Both the position numbers and the translations under genes were made by a program. Shown here in pieces: positions 19,361 through 32,951 of a stretch of DNA of 64,000 bases (within the stretch, counting starts at the first letter, position 1; the number at the start of each line of letters is the position of its first letter). Source of the stretch: Pseudogymnoascus destructans (taxonomy: Eukaryota; Ascomycota; Leotiomycetes; Thelebolales; Thelebolaceae); contig NW_020167524.1 of the NCBI RefSeq assembly GCF_001641265.1, forward strand, positions 62,001 through 126,000. Reading direction: 5' to 3'. The notes beneath the pieces were generated by a model. The model saw only the letters and a list, made by a program, of their open reading frames with translations, was not told the DNA's origin and did not search any database.

Positions 19361-20172
19361 GTTGTGTCAATGGCCGACAGCAAGTCGGACTTGTGAAAGT
19401 TGTTGGGGATCGAGGCTGCAAGGGGTTTCAGGAAATCAGGTGTTGGAAACGAATGACGGTGACGATTGCTACGCCTGGGTCAGTATGAACGTAGTTGTGA
19501 AGGTGGGCAGTCAGGTCACATACAGTCAATTGAGATGCAAAGGGGTATTTATGTTGTTGACGATCTCATTGTACGAGAATGTCTCTAAGACCCTTCCCTG
19601 CGAGGGGCTGAGGCCAATGCTAGTGGTCTCTACCGTGAACAAGCAGCCTCGCGCCCCGACGACTTTATTTATTTTTAGCTACGTAAAATACAAGTCACGT
19701 GAAATGGACGCGAGGAGGTTATTTGGTTGCTCAAAAGTGTAAAAAGGGGATACATATAGCAGAATTAATACTAAGTTAGCATATTAAACCCATCATGGAG
19801 ATTATATCTTCAGTTAAATTTTCAGTAGCTGGCTTACTGATTGTAGCCCTGAGTGATTGAACAGCTTGAACATAAATTATAGTTGCTCTATTCACTGTCG
19901 CCATGCAGCTTTCACATGCTAGGGGCGTCAGGTATGGGAAAGTTCTCACTAACATTCCCACCAAACTCCTCGACTTGTTGACGTGTATGGTGGGCCTTCA
20001 TAGTTGCCCCCAACAATTATATAGCTACCACTATTATTCCTTGGCCAGCGCCACCAGGCATGAATCCAAATATATCTCACTTATTCCATTGAAAGACCGT
20101 TCGACTTAACATACTACGCGTTGTTTGACACTACCTCACCTTTGCCACCAGATTCAGACGCCATTTATTGCT
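19361..20172. promoter_or_regulatory. Divergent promoter region GNA1/lipase
   Basis: About 0.8 kb between divergently transcribed genes. I see a CACGTGA box near 19697 and AT-rich sequence at 19740-19900, but no further gene. Open frames here are short and without motifs. Confidence 0.45.
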
Positions 20173-23100
20173 ATGAAGAAGGATGAGGACGAGGCGGCCT
20201 CACGTCTTGCCGCCAATATACCCCGAATAGAAGACGCCTCGACGGTCTTGCCGAAGCCGGTAGCAAGTGCCATCAGTCTCGTCACGAAGTCATCAGCCCT
20301 ATACCTTCGCCTCGGAACACTTGTGGGCAAACTTGCTATCGACGGAGCGCGCGTTACCACAGTTACAGGTCTAGAACTGAGCCGCGCCGTGGTTGAGCGC
20401 ATACTGTTCAGTGCCGGTGAAGATGTTGTGAAAAATAGCACTGGTCAAATAGGGCGACAGGAAGCCGAGGGGCTACTCGAGCGGAGCATCGCAAGGCTGC
20501 ACTCGACGATAACACATATATCATTTGCAGCATCCGCCGGCTTTCACCTATCTTCCGCGGGCCTTTCGGCGGCATCAGACGTATCACAGCATCTGTTGAT
20601 AACCCTCGACTCGATATTCGGTTCGACCGACTCCTCTCGTGCCATCGCGAGTATTATCACGCTTGTGCGGAGGGAGTTCCAGAACCCAGCTACAGGACAA
20701 CCAGGTGAAAAAGTAGGAGTGGTGGATTTACTGGTTGGAGTGTGTGGCCTTGCTTTACTTCAGCAATGGTGTAAGAAGTCGAGCGAGCAAGAAGCCCAAG
20801 ATGGACACTATAAAGATATCGTATGGGATGTTGTCATCCTCGATGACGGTAGCCCTGCCGACACGGGAGAACCTTGGCTCATAACAGCTGCCGATGTTGG
20901 GCAAGGAATGCAAGAGAACAATACACGAGACCTTGCAGTGGAGGACGACGGAGATGGACCCGAGGCTCGCCTGCGGGAACGCATTATGCAATCGTTACCT
21001 CCAGATGCCACTGTATCAATAACCACTGAAACAACAACAACGAAGGTGACGACTGTAGAGATCAGTGGTGCCCAGCCTCTTGACCTCTTGCCACCTCCGG
21101 GGGCCGAAGTGATTGAAGAAAATGCTCACCACTTCGACAACGGAAATTTTGCCGACAGCCAGAATGTCTCTCATCCGCAGTCTCGATACCGTGTTGTCTA
21201 CCGGACCGTGCATAACAAAATCCGTGGCACAGATGTCTTAGCAAAGGATGGACCGGATACTTCATTTACTCAGGCAAAGGTGGAAGAGCTTCCCGATACA
21301 CGAGCAGATATGGACTGGCAACCCGAGGACGTAGAACCACTTCTGAGTGAGCACTTGCCGAGCAATACCGCAAATTCCAAGAGAGCCAGGCAGTCGCATA
21401 GCACATCGTCTCACCAGACTCGAGGTGGCTCAAGCTGCCCTTCCACCCGCACCTCGGATTCGACAAGCAAAATGCCAATGGCGAAAAAAGCGAAAGTTGA
21501 TACACCGAATAAGAAGGGTACCGAGAAGAGGGGGACATTACGTGATGCTCTCCGGAAGGGGCCACAGGCAACTATTTCCAATATCTTGGGTAAAGACACC
21601 CAGGTTGCCGCCACCTCCTACTCGACGAAACCGATCCCGCCCTGGCAGATGTCTGGCGTCGCTGGGTCTAGCAAACGACCGGAATCTAAGCCGGCGAGGC
21701 CGCCACACCTTCCAGTGCCGGATCGAAACTCAAGTAATATGCGGACAGGAAGTGTTCCACTTGTTGCTAAATCCACTTCTCCACGTCCGCTAGATGAGGT
21801 ACAATATAACCATCCAAAACCCCATTCAAGATCCCATTCTCGCGCAAGCTATTATGAGGTTCACGAAAGACGACGGGATTCTATAGTATCTCAGACAGAC
21901 ACCTACTCTGTACACTCTACTGATACTTCCCGGGCTTCGTCGCCGACCCAGTTGAGATCACACATTAGAAACCAAAGCAACCTGATGCGTACCCGGTCTA
22001 GTAAAGATTTGAACATTATCCCTTCATCATACCAACGACATTCGAAAACTCCCGAGCCTTCGCCATTATTTGCTCATCGAAGCACAAATTCGTATGATCC
22101 CAGTATCTATACGCTGAAAACGAACAATTCGGAAACGTCACTAGTGTTGACTCATCTCAGCAAAGGTGCCTTTGACGATGAAGAATCCGTGCAGCTATTG
22201 AGAAGAAATGGCTCGGTTCCAGGCCTCTACCCTCGCAATCATTTGGTGCAGAATATCAGTCGATTTGCTCGGTTCGCGTCTGCTTCTTACGGATCGAATT
22301 TCATGAGACTCATGGGGATATCTGCTACCCCCACCAGCAGCTCAGCAATTCCCGATTCATCTCATCATTACGAGCACCATTCGTTCAGTTCCCACACGCA
22401 ACTTCCATCATCTACAATTTTACTCAGCTCCTTTGTGGACCCCCAGGGTGGCACAGATTCTGCGGGGAAAACAGGGACCAGCGTCCCTCTTGTGCACTTT
22501 ATATCATTGGACCATGAGTCTCAAGCCGTTGTATTATCGTGCCGGGGTACGTTGGGATTCGAAGATGTCCTGACTGATATGACATGTGACTACGACGACA
22601 TGCATCTCCGCGACAGGAGCTACAGAGTCCACAAGGGAATCCATGCTTCTGCCCGCCGACTTATTTCCGGCGCCGAGTCACGCGTCCTAGCGACCATAGC
22701 AGCCGCTCTCGAAGAGTTCCCAACATATGGGCTCGTGATGTGTGGACACAGTCTTGGAGGCAGCGTGGTTTCGCTACTCGCGATAATGCTAGCCACCCCT
22801 GGATCAGATCCAGAGCACAACGCATTCGTAACAACAACCGGGCCACCGCAATCCGGCCTGCCTCACACATCCTCTCCAAACACAACCAACGCATCTCCAC
22901 AAGCAATATCTCTCCCAGCGGGCCGTCCAATCCACGTCTACGCCTACGGCCCGCCGGCCACCCTATCGCCCTCCCTCCGCGGCCTTACCCGCGGCCTCAT
23001 AACCACAATTGTCAACAAAAACGACCTCGTCCCCTCCCTCTCCCTCGGCGTCCTCCACGACATCCAAGCCGTCGCATTAGCATTCAAAGCCGACTCCACG

Positions 23101-23517
23101 GGGGCCGCATCACGTGTGCGCGCCCGCGTCTGGAACAGCCTATCCAGCGGCCTGATGGAGCAGTGGTATCGCGGGGACTACGTGCACGGCACCGGGCCAA
23201 GCGAGGAGGACGACCAGTGGGCGTGGGCCACGCTCAAGACGCTGCGGGCAAGCATGCAAAGCGAGAAGCTGGTTCCTCCCGGGGAAGTGTTCCAGGTTGA
23301 GACGACGGCGGTGTTAAGGCGAGATGCGTTTACGGTTGATGGGAAGTACGGGCTGGGGAGGCCGGCGACGAGGGCTGTGTTGAGGTATGTGAGAGATGTG
23401 GAGGCGGTGTTTGGTGAGGTGCAGTTTGGGGGCGGGATGTTGGGGGATCATAGTCCGGGGAGGTATGAAAATTCTTTGAAGGCTTTAGGGAAGGGTGTTT
23501 TGGGGGGCTTGCGATAG
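20173..23517 (+). CDS. Class 3 lipase / sn1-specific diacylglycerol lipase-like
   Basis: An intronless frame of 1114 residues; I chose ATG 20173 (MKKDEDEAASR) because the 16 upstream residues look untranslated. The C-terminal third is an alpha/beta-hydrolase of the lipase_3 family: the nucleophile elbow GHSLGG is at about residue 857, the probable acid in NKNDLVPSLSLG at about 949, and the probable His in GDHSPGRYENSL at about 1091. Residues 1-250 hold hydrophobic stretches conserved in fungal diacylglycerol lipase-like proteins. Residues 400-650 are Ser/Pro/Arg-rich and probably disordered. The enzyme should hydrolyse acylglycerols at a membrane or lipid-droplet surface. Substrate specificity is inferred from family resemblance only. 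Confidence 0.9.
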   Translation: MKKDEDEAASRLAANIPRIEDASTVLPKPVASAISLVTKSSALYLRLGTLVGKLAIDGARVTTVTGLELSRAVVERILFSAGEDVVKNSTGQIGRQEAEGLLERSIARLHSTITHISFAASAGFHLSSAGLSAASDVSQHLLITLDSIFGSTDSSRAIASIITLVRREFQNPATGQPGEKVGVVDLLVGVCGLALLQQWCKKSSEQEAQDGHYKDIVWDVVILDDGSPADTGEPWLITAADVGQGMQENNTRDLAVEDDGDGPEARLRERIMQSLPPDATVSITTETTTTKVTTVEISGAQPLDLLPPPGAEVIEENAHHFDNGNFADSQNVSHPQSRYRVVYRTVHNKIRGTDVLAKDGPDTSFTQAKVEELPDTRADMDWQPEDVEPLLSEHLPSNTANSKRARQSHSTSSHQTRGGSSCPSTRTSDSTSKMPMAKKAKVDTPNKKGTEKRGTLRDALRKGPQATISNILGKDTQVAATSYSTKPIPPWQMSGVAGSSKRPESKPARPPHLPVPDRNSSNMRTGSVPLVAKSTSPRPLDEVQYNHPKPHSRSHSRASYYEVHERRRDSIVSQTDTYSVHSTDTSRASSPTQLRSHIRNQSNLMRTRSSKDLNIIPSSYQRHSKTPEPSPLFAHRSTNSYDPSIYTLKTNNSETSLVLTHLSKGAFDDEESVQLLRRNGSVPGLYPRNHLVQNISRFARFASASYGSNFMRLMGISATPTSSSAIPDSSHHYEHHSFSSHTQLPSSTILLSSFVDPQGGTDSAGKTGTSVPLVHFISLDHESQAVVLSCRGTLGFEDVLTDMTCDYDDMHLRDRSYRVHKGIHASARRLISGAESRVLATIAAALEEFPTYGLVMCGHSLGGSVVSLLAIMLATPGSDPEHNAFVTTTGPPQSGLPHTSSPNTTNASPQAISLPAGRPIHVYAYGPPATLSPSLRGLTRGLITTIVNKNDLVPSLSLGVLHDIQAVALAFKADSTGAASRVRARVWNSLSSGLMEQWYRGDYVHGTGPSEEDDQWAWATLKTLRASMQSEKLVPPGEVFQVETTAVLRRDAFTVDGKYGLGRPATRAVLRYVRDVEAVFGEVQFGGGMLGDHSPGRYENSLKALGKGVLGGLR

Positions 23518-24291
23518 GCGATATGTGAGATCTTTTGGAGGCATGTATTAACGTATACCATATAGATTACATATTTGAAATGTACATTCTATCTTTGCTT
23601 ACTTATTACTACAACCCGGATCTGGAGGCATACATACCCCCACTTTGGCTTGTCACTAAGTTAGTGAATGTCTCAGGCCGACGACCCTGACTTGATATGG
23701 ACATTCACTAGTGACAGGCCAAAATAAGTGCGTCAAGGAAAGAGCAATATATGGAATGACAGCCACCATTCTACTAGTACTGTCAATTTATCTCATAAAC
23801 CCCACTATTAATTGCAAATACTACATGGTTTCGGGCTTTGAGCTACTTTCGAGAAAGCGCTCAAGTGAGAAATGGGAAGACGAACGGTGGCATATTAATA
23901 CAAGGCCGAGAAAATGAGGACCAGAGACACTATTTAAACAGCAGTTGTGTTGAATAATCCATTATTATTATAGGCTTGATGTTTGGCAGAAAAAAATTCT
24001 ACAATCATTTGCCTGTCTCGTGATACCAACAGTTGGTGCATGAAACAGTTTGGCGCCGCCAGGCGTTTATACGGTTCCCTTATATGTACTACTTACTGTC
24101 TTGGCGCCCCCATTCTCGATCCGCATTTGCAGTATCACATAACGACGCGGACAACCACCAGGGGAGCTCACGCAATGATCCGCAGCACGTATTCACAATT
24201 ACCATGAATCTCATAGCCACCCGACAACTCTCCGCGAGGGTGTGCCATCAGCCAGTCTCCCCACCACCAGGGCCGCCGCAGCCTCGCCGCC
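23518..24291. other. Intergenic, with a hairpin behind the lipase gene
   Basis: No gene recognised. It contains the inverted repeat at 23644-23724 and AT-rich sequence upstream of the coiled-coil gene. Confidence 0.5.
23644..23724. repeat. Inverted repeat / MITE-like hairpin
   Basis: TTTGGCTTGTCACTA(AGTTA)GTGAATGTC at 23644-23672 is mirrored at 23700-23724 by GACATTCACTAGTGACAGGCCAAA, with one mismatch and a 4-5 nt bulge, around a 27-nt loop. It lies about 130 bp past the lipase stop. It could be a MITE remnant or act in 3' end formation. Confidence 0.7.
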
Positions 24292-24825
24292 ATGGCCTCG
24301 CCCGCAAACTCGATTCCCGACACCTCGCTCGGCCTGACAGCCGATGAGATACAGGTTCTACGGCGCGCGCAGATCGAAGCCGCCAACGCTGCAGCCGGGT
24401 CGTCGTCGTCGCGCGCCGCGTCGCGCGCGTCGTTCCAGGGGCTGCTGCTGCTCAACACGTCCTCGCTCACGTCACTGTCGCGACATTTCGACCGCCTGAT
24501 GCAGCAGATCTCGGAGCGGCTGGATTACCTCTCCGAGCAGTCGCAGGTTGTCGCGCAGCAGCAGTACGATAGGGCGGGGAACGCGATTGAGATTGCGGAT
24601 GCGGAGATCGAGCGCCTCAACAACATACTCAGACAGATCGACGAGCTGGAAGACGATTTTGATAGGATGGCGCGGCTGAAGGATATCGTGAAGACGTTTA
24701 GGGCGAGGGTGGAGGAGGTGGAGAGACGGGTGGAAGAGAGTACAGCGTCGCGCCGGGATGGGGGCGGTCACAGGCATCGACATCGACATGGGGAGACGAC
24801 AGGATCGAGGAGCCACAGGCGATGA
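24292..24825 (+). CDS. Small coiled-coil protein (BLOC-1-like?)
   Basis: A single-exon frame of 177 residues starting MASPANSIPDTSLG. An N-terminal TADEIQVLRRAQIEAA helix is followed by a Ser/Ala-rich linker, then a long amphipathic coiled coil at about residues 55-150 (SLTSLSRHFDRLMQQISERL; EIADAEIERLNNILRQIDEL) and a His/Arg-rich tail (RHRHRHGETTGSRSHRR). Size and layout resemble small coiled-coil subunits of endolysosomal complexes such as BLOC-1, but I cannot name the family with certainty. The codon bias is strongly GC-ending, unlike the flanks, which supports a real gene. Confidence 0.7.
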   Translation: MASPANSIPDTSLGLTADEIQVLRRAQIEAANAAAGSSSSRAASRASFQGLLLLNTSSLTSLSRHFDRLMQQISERLDYLSEQSQVVAQQQYDRAGNAIEIADAEIERLNNILRQIDELEDDFDRMARLKDIVKTFRARVEEVERRVEESTASRRDGGGHRHRHRHGETTGSRSHRR

Positions 24826-25565
24826 GATTACACGGCCGGTCTGCTCATACTGTAATATCAGTTGCAATGGGACAGACCGCAGAAAGGCCTTGGTCCATCA
24901 GCTATCCTCGGACAGCGTGATCTGCATGGATGGGTGGGTGGTGCGAGAGGACTGCCTCGCGGCGACGTAGGTTTGGGAAGACAAGGAACGCCTCACGGCT
25001 CACACATGATATTTTCCTATTTGGGCGGCCTTTTTTCTTTCACAGCTTGGTTTGGGTGGGGTTGATTGCAGGAGGATTATGAGCGTAGCATCGATACCCA
25101 AAAAGCGTGGTGTTTCTGGCACTGCTCCTTTGCACAGATATATTGGAGTGGGATATCTACGGTCTACAAATGTGTTATGACGATCACAAGAGATGCACGC
25201 TCACGAATAATGTAGAAAACTTATTATTATAGTTCAATTGATTCAAGATGAAGCGAAATCAAGTAATATGTTGGGGGAGACAGGGGATTATTTGACATCT
25301 CGTTACCCGAGATAACCGGCCGTAAATATAACAGAAGATACCGACATGAAAACTAGGAAACAGCAAGACTTGAAACGACATGAAGTGTTGAAACGACAGC
25401 AAGAGTACTCCAAGTTTTTCAATGTAGGCAGTTCTCTCTTCTGCTAAAAGTGGCGGGGCTCCAATCTTCTCCCCCTTTTTAAGCCTGTGTCTCTCTTTGC
25501 TTTATGTCTTTGTCGATTGCTTGACAGCCTCTTTCCTAGGGGGTGTAAAAGGGCGCTTATAGGCG
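24826..25565. other. Intergenic, nothing recognised
   Basis: About 740 bp without a recognisable gene, RNA or repeat. The right half is AT-rich. Confidence 0.5.
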
Positions 25566-25632
25566 TGGGAGCAGGTAGTAGGGGATAGTAGGGTGATAGT
25601 AGGGGGATAGTAGGGGGATAGTAGGGGGAACA
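25566..25632 (+). repeat. GGGGGATAGTAGG microsatellite
   Basis: About five tandem copies of a 12-13 bp unit (GGGGGATAGTAG), the same motif as in the degenerate array at 330-560. It lies directly upstream of the GIY-YIG-like fragment. Confidence 0.85.
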
Positions 25633-25653
25633 ACTCCAGCATGGCGAGGGTAC

Positions 25654-25935
25654 ATGGCAGTCAGGACAGAAGACGAATGGATTTACGCCCTCCGTGCTGC
25701 TACTCCAGAGGCCGTAAAAGCATTACTAAATGGCGAAGACCCGCCTTCGATGGAAGATCTCAAGCTCTTACCCTGGATAACAACCTCGCACTTCGAAGTC
25801 TACGGGCGCGCTGTCTGGGGGCGCAATCAAGTGAATGATTTTCACGTGTATGTTGGCTCAGCCACGGGGAGATATGGCCTCCAGGGCCGAAAGATGCGGC
25901 ATGAGCATATCAACGCCGCTCGAAAAGAAACATGA
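25654..25935 (+). pseudogene. GIY-YIG-like protein fragment
   Basis: A 93-codon frame starting MAVRTEDEWIYALR ends with FHVYVGSATGRYGLQGR, resembling the start of a GIY-YIG nuclease-type domain (VYVGSAT, then GL..R) as found in expanded families of fungal proteins. The frame stops right after RKMRHEHINAARKET, so the remaining domain is missing. I read it as a truncated copy. A genuine short protein is possible. The assignment rests on motif resemblance only. Confidence 0.4.
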
Positions 25936-26721
25936 ATGTACCATTCTCTTCTAGTTAACCCATCTCGACCTCGAGATGGCAGATCCTTCTCGCTGCTCCG
26001 AATTCCGTCGTCTTGGGCTGTGATGGAGACACAGATTTGCTGGAACTCTGCATTCTGCTTCGACTGACCTCGTCGCTATTTTTGCTGTCGTTACTCTCTT
26101 GTGTCGTTGCTCTCTTGCTGTCGTTACTCACATGCTGTCGTTTCTCAGTTGCTGTAACGGCCCCAACTGACGGCGGATGTCTATCATTCAGCGGGGTTTT
26201 CCACAGCTTCTGGAGTGTCAGCCCGGAGTGCACAAATCCATTCCGAGTGGTCTCGTTGAAGCGGATGTCATGGGCTGACGTGAGAATAAATTGAGAATGG
26301 ATGGGAAAGAAGCGGTTTATACCACAGTTGATACTTGCATGAATAATTGAAATAGCAGAAGCAAACTTCAATGCATTTCCTAATGATAGCAATGCATTGT
26401 AGGAGTCTACCACGGCGAGGAACGAGCACGGTGACCTTGGTCGAAGTATGAGCTCGCTGCACTCTGTAATACTGCATCGTGCACTTGGGCTTAGAGAATG
26501 GATGTTACCCAGACAGTTTTCATTCGACGACGGCATTCACATATTTAAAGGCAAAACATATTACAGTCATATATTAAACGGCAGTAATCACAGTTGAAGA
26601 CATAAGTTACGAAAAGCAAGTCATTGTATCTAAGCTAAAAAGAAACAACTCGATGCTATTCCACCAGCTAACGCAACCCATCTCATTCATCATAATTTCC
26701 GTTTTCCAGTCAAATGAGAAT
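25936..26721. other. Intergenic downstream of eEF1A
   Basis: Contains a 193-codon minus-strand frame (25955-26536) with Ser/Thr-rich, low-information sequence that I do not support as a gene, plus the 3'UTR region of eEF1A at the right end. Confidence 0.4.
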
Positions 26722-28663
<1,942 letters not shown>

Positions 28664-28680
28664 GGTTGCGGTTGTGTGAG

Positions 28681-28798
28681 CTGGAAATGAAGTGTTGTTT
28701 TAATTCAATGAATCTGAAGAGGAGGATTAAAGTCAGCTTGTTGTTCTTCTCTTGATTGTTATAGATGAAGATGAAAGATGGAGAAGGATATAACTTAC
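28681..28798 (-). other. 5'UTR intron of eEF1A
   Basis: Donor GTAAGT at 28798-28793 and acceptor CAG at 28683-28681 delimit a 118-nt intron in the leader. Its position just before the start codon fits known tef1 genes, where such introns raise expression. Confidence 0.7.
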
Positions 28799-30054
28799 TG
28801 CCAGGTTGAATGCTTGATTCGGGTATGGCAGACGATTCGAAAAAAATCAGAACGAAGAAGAAAAAGAAGAGCGAGGAGGTTTTTGAAGAGGGGAAGAAGT
28901 TGGTGGGGCAATCCTCTCAGGCTTTGTGACTACGCTAAGCCGGAAATAAGTAGCGCAATCGCTAGTTGAATCTAGCCGAGCCAATGAACAAGTTTTTATA
29001 AGGAGTTAAGGTGGCGGTTACAGTATAGGCTAAGCCTTTTCCTGTTGATTTCGGGCGCAGATGAGTCTTATCGGGCAATGAGGTCAGGCCACCGCACGTG
29101 ATATTGTATTTATTGATGGTAAAACAATTGACGACTAAAAAAATCTGTATAGGGATCTAGACAGACGTTGCTACAGAAAGGGCTGACGACAAGGCAGAAG
29201 AAGGAAACAAGCACAGTAAACAATAAACAGTACACATAATAAATCAAGATATATGGACGCTGTTTCTATTTTTGCTGTATAGTGCTGTGCCCATCGCCAG
29301 CCCGATGCAGATTTTTTGGATGGTTTGTCTAGCTTTTCTCCCCCACGCGCAACCTTTTTTTTTTTTTTGCAGACCAAACTTGCCCATGACCAGACCCTAT
29401 TTTTCTGGCAGTTGAGAACGAGGCATTTGGTGACCATGAATCATGAATCTCCAGTGAGCCTTTTGAAGATGTGGTCTCTGTCTCTAGGGCAACAGAATTT
29501 ATCTGGGACCGGCGTATAATGTTATGTCACTTGTTGTGTGCGCGGAGCGTTGAGTGGAGCTTCACTTTTCAACACACGCCGGCTTGCCCGTATAGGCAGA
29601 CCCCTCTTCAAAGCTAGTAATGCAAATTCTAGAGCCTCAGATGCAAGCCTGAACCTGTCCATTCAGCCTTCAGCCCTGCCTGCCCTCAGATATCACAGCG
29701 TATGACGAGGATCGGCCCGTAACAAAAAAAATAACCCGTCACTTCATCCATTTATCGTTTACTCGGCTTCAGACATTATGCATAGCTTGTACGTACAACG
29801 GCGGTTACATATCTTACATCTAATCACCACGCTTGCAGAATCCAACGCCACGCATGCCAAGCGCCCAGACAATACTACATAAGTTACAGTACAGAGCCCA
29901 TGGCCAAACCCGCATCCCCATATCCCCGTTATCTTCCCGCTCATCGTTTAGCTCCCTTGCTCCACCTGGACGTCTCTGAAAGGCCCCTGAACCCAAACCG
30001 TCTCCATTCTATATAATTACGCAGTCGCCAGTCGCCGGCTCCATAAACACTTGC
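28799..30054. other. eEF1A promoter and intergenic region
   Basis: About 1.25 kb with no recognisable gene. It holds a CACGTGA box near 29095 and a poly-T run at 29348-29357. The part next to eEF1A is probably its promoter. The part near 30000 is the 3' side of SLS1. Confidence 0.5.
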
Positions 30055-32951
30055 TCACCAAGCGGTATCGTCGTTCTCGTCTTCGACGCTGATGTCCCTA
30101 TCGAAATATTTGAATTGCTGCGGCGTGCTTGTACGATTTGGTCCAGTGTAGTGCACCGATGGTATATACTCGTACCCGACCAGTGAATCTGGACTCCGCG
30201 GAGGCTTCAACTCGTTCGGCTCCGTCCTCCGCGCCACCGGTTTATCAAGACCCTCAAGGGCGTCGACGAGAGCATATGCGGACTTGATATAATCCACAGT
30301 GAGTTCTTGGTTTAAGGCAAGCTCATTCGTGCCAGTTACCACTTCACTCGAGTTCTTGTGCTTCGGAAGTAGAGTGAGTTCGCCGAAGCGCCCGTCTGCT
30401 TTCCCGCTGTTGACGCTTGAATATCGGAGGCGCCAGTCTCGGAAATCATAGCTGATTTGAGTTCGGTACGTAAGGCCCGCGAACATATACCGAACCGCAG
30501 TCGATGCACTACTGGCTGCCCCCTTGTCACCCTTCAGACTGGACATGAAATCGGGGATTGGCACGACGAGCTCAGGAGGCGTCATGACATTGGAACGTTG
30601 CCCCAGCTGCGACGCTTCGAGGAACTCAGCAATCTGTGGGTGTGCCTCTAGATTCGCGGCAATGAATGGGAATGACGTTTTCTGCCTGAAACGGATATCA
30701 AGTGCCTTGTCGGGGAGCATAACGTCACTACAGATATCCTCTGTAATGGCCACCATATTGGCCAGTTTGAACCTGTTCTCCGCCGTGCTTGTGATGCTGA
30801 ACATCATCTCGAGAGTTGGGAACTTGCTCAGCTGCTTCATATTCTCACTCGACCAGGGCGACGGGAGGAACTTCATGGTAAGGACTGAGGAGGTCCGCGT
30901 GTATCTGTCATTGCGCATCCCACTAACCAAGCGTGACAAATTCTTTGTTGAAGGAACGAATAGAGTGCGGCTGTTCATAATCTCCTTTCCATCAAAGTGC
31001 ACTGGCTTAGATACATCGACGGGCCCAGAGCCTGGAATGGCTTGGTGAAGAACATTGCCAACAGTTGCCGATGTCGACGTAATTGGGGTTGTGCTCCAGA
31101 GATTGGATTCCTGCAACTCATATTGCCTCGCCTTTTTTTCGTCGAGCTTATTCGCTTTGTAGTGAGGAAACATGAATGAATTCCCAAGAGCGTTATGCTC
31201 AGCCTGGCTTGCCAAACCTTGCTCCTCTGCCTCTGAAGGAAGGTCCAACGCTTTCTTATCACCCTCCTCAATGCCAAGTGTCTCTTCTGAATCGGCTTTT
31301 TTAATGGGAGTTTGCCATCTTGACCAACGTCGAAGTCTATTGCGCCAAGACATGGTGTGGTGGTATTCGTAATCGATGGCATATACTAGGCTGTCTGTTT
31401 CTTTGAATCCATGTCTGTAGACGGTGCGGTCTGCCACATCTGACGAGGATAGTAATAAACGTCTTGCAGCATCAGCACTTGTAGACAAACTGGAGCCTTG
31501 TTTGCGGCCTAAACCATGGACCCCAAGCTGTATCTTGTTAGATATCAAACTCAAGCAGGAGTTTGCAAGGACTTACCTTGTCTTTCGAAGCTCTCATAAC
31601 TTCTGTATTTGTGAGCCTCGCGAGCTCGGCCAAGACAGGCTCGCCAAACTCATCGGCTTCCTCTATTTCCTTTACCTTCCGCCCAGGTTTCTTGAGACCA
31701 GTTAACGGAACTTCAATCCTATGCATTCCTTCCAAAGTTGACCTGATACCCTCGGATATAATCTTGGCCTTGGCCTTTGTAGCGGTGACGCGGATTGCAC
31801 GCCTCGAGCGAAATATTTCGATCTTTTCTTCGTCGGCTCGGATGAGTTCGTCGCTGATTGTTTGAAGCGGAGGATCAGACCGTCCCTCTGCAAAGTATTA
31901 GCAATGATAGACAAAGGTTTGACAAGTCCTACTTACTTGGAGATAGTAGAAGATCGAGATCCGCGCTATTAACCTGCAGCTCCATTTCGCCAACTGAGGA
32001 CACCAACTCTTGTGATTCTACGCCCCAACACAGTCGTATAATATTCAAGGCGACGCGCTGCTTTGGCGTGAATGCCTCGGATATATAGCCACGTAAAGAG
32101 CTTTCATCAAAGTGGTCCCCTTGGTCGGACGTCCCAGGCATCCATGGTGATTGTCTGAGTATGATGTTCTGAGCCTTTATCTCCACCGCTTGACCGACCG
32201 GCTGGAGAGTCTCTGCCTTCTCCTCCACGGTCTTTCCAGCTGAGGCAGCACTTTCGGCCAGTGCAGCCATCCTCTGCCTCTCAGTTGACTCGATGTAATA
32301 TAATAACTGCGCCATTGTAAAGCCATCGCTCAATTGGTCTTCGATAACCCGAATATCCGTCCACGGCAAAACCTTTTCCTGTGGTCTAAGAGTTTCGATA
32401 TTGTCGTTGACTTCGTCCCGTCCAATCAGTCCCCTCTCACTGTTGAATTCTGCCAGTATGTCCACCACCGGCGCCTCAATCGTCGTCTGGAATGGTAACG
32501 GCGCGACATACCGCAGAGTCCCGGAATCTAGAAGCACAATAACTTCCGCGGGCTTCCCCAGAGAGTCAACCCCCAGCATTTTCGTGTTTTCTCTCAGCTG
32601 GGTTGCATTGAGACCGTACATTCGGTCCAGGGGAAATGCGAGGAGTCGTTTCTCGGGATCAAATCGGTAGACGAATTCGGGTTCACCGTCTGGCACAGAT
32701 GAAGAGGTTCTGGTCGCCGAGCCATGGTTGGCTGACTTGCTCTCAGATTCAGCATTGTATTCTTCTGCTTCTTTCTTTTGCGAATCCTCATGCGCCTGCG
32801 CTATTCGTGAAGTCGCATGAAGGTTACGGCCTCGAAACCCTCCAAATGGTCCAGGAGTTGAGGCTCGAGGGCGCTTGGCGCGAAGCTGCCCGAAAAGATA
32901 CAGCTGGCATCGTAAGCAAACCTCTGAGCTCGGTTTCGTCCGTATTATCAT
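30055..32951 (-). CDS. SLS1: Mitochondrial inner-membrane expression regulator SLS1
   Basis: Three exons (32951-31937, 31887-31577, 31527-30055) give 932 residues. In yeasts Sls1 is an inner-membrane protein that couples mitochondrial transcripts to translation and respiratory-complex assembly. I chose ATG 32951 because MIIRTKPSSEVCLRCQLYLF looks like the start of a mitochondrial presequence, and the upstream 51 codons do not. Recognised blocks: LGVDSLGKPAEVIVLLDSG, typical of the Sls1 N-terminal domain, and a KH-like segment beginning at ISDELIRADEEKIEIFRSRR and running on to IRVTATKAKAKIISEGI, crossed by intron 2 further on. The C-terminal third is the conserved SLS domain (ISYDFRDWRLRYSS). 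The presequence region also resembles Aim23-like proteins, but the KH-like part favours SLS1. Confidence 0.82.

Noticed and set aside
19776..19964. 62-codon frame between GNA1 and the lipase
   Set aside because: Short, AT-rich, no motif.
25955..26536. 193-codon minus-strand frame between the GIY-YIG-like fragment and eEF1A
   Set aside because: Ser/Thr-rich with no domain; its C-terminal half resembles simple-sequence translation. I could not separate it from chance.
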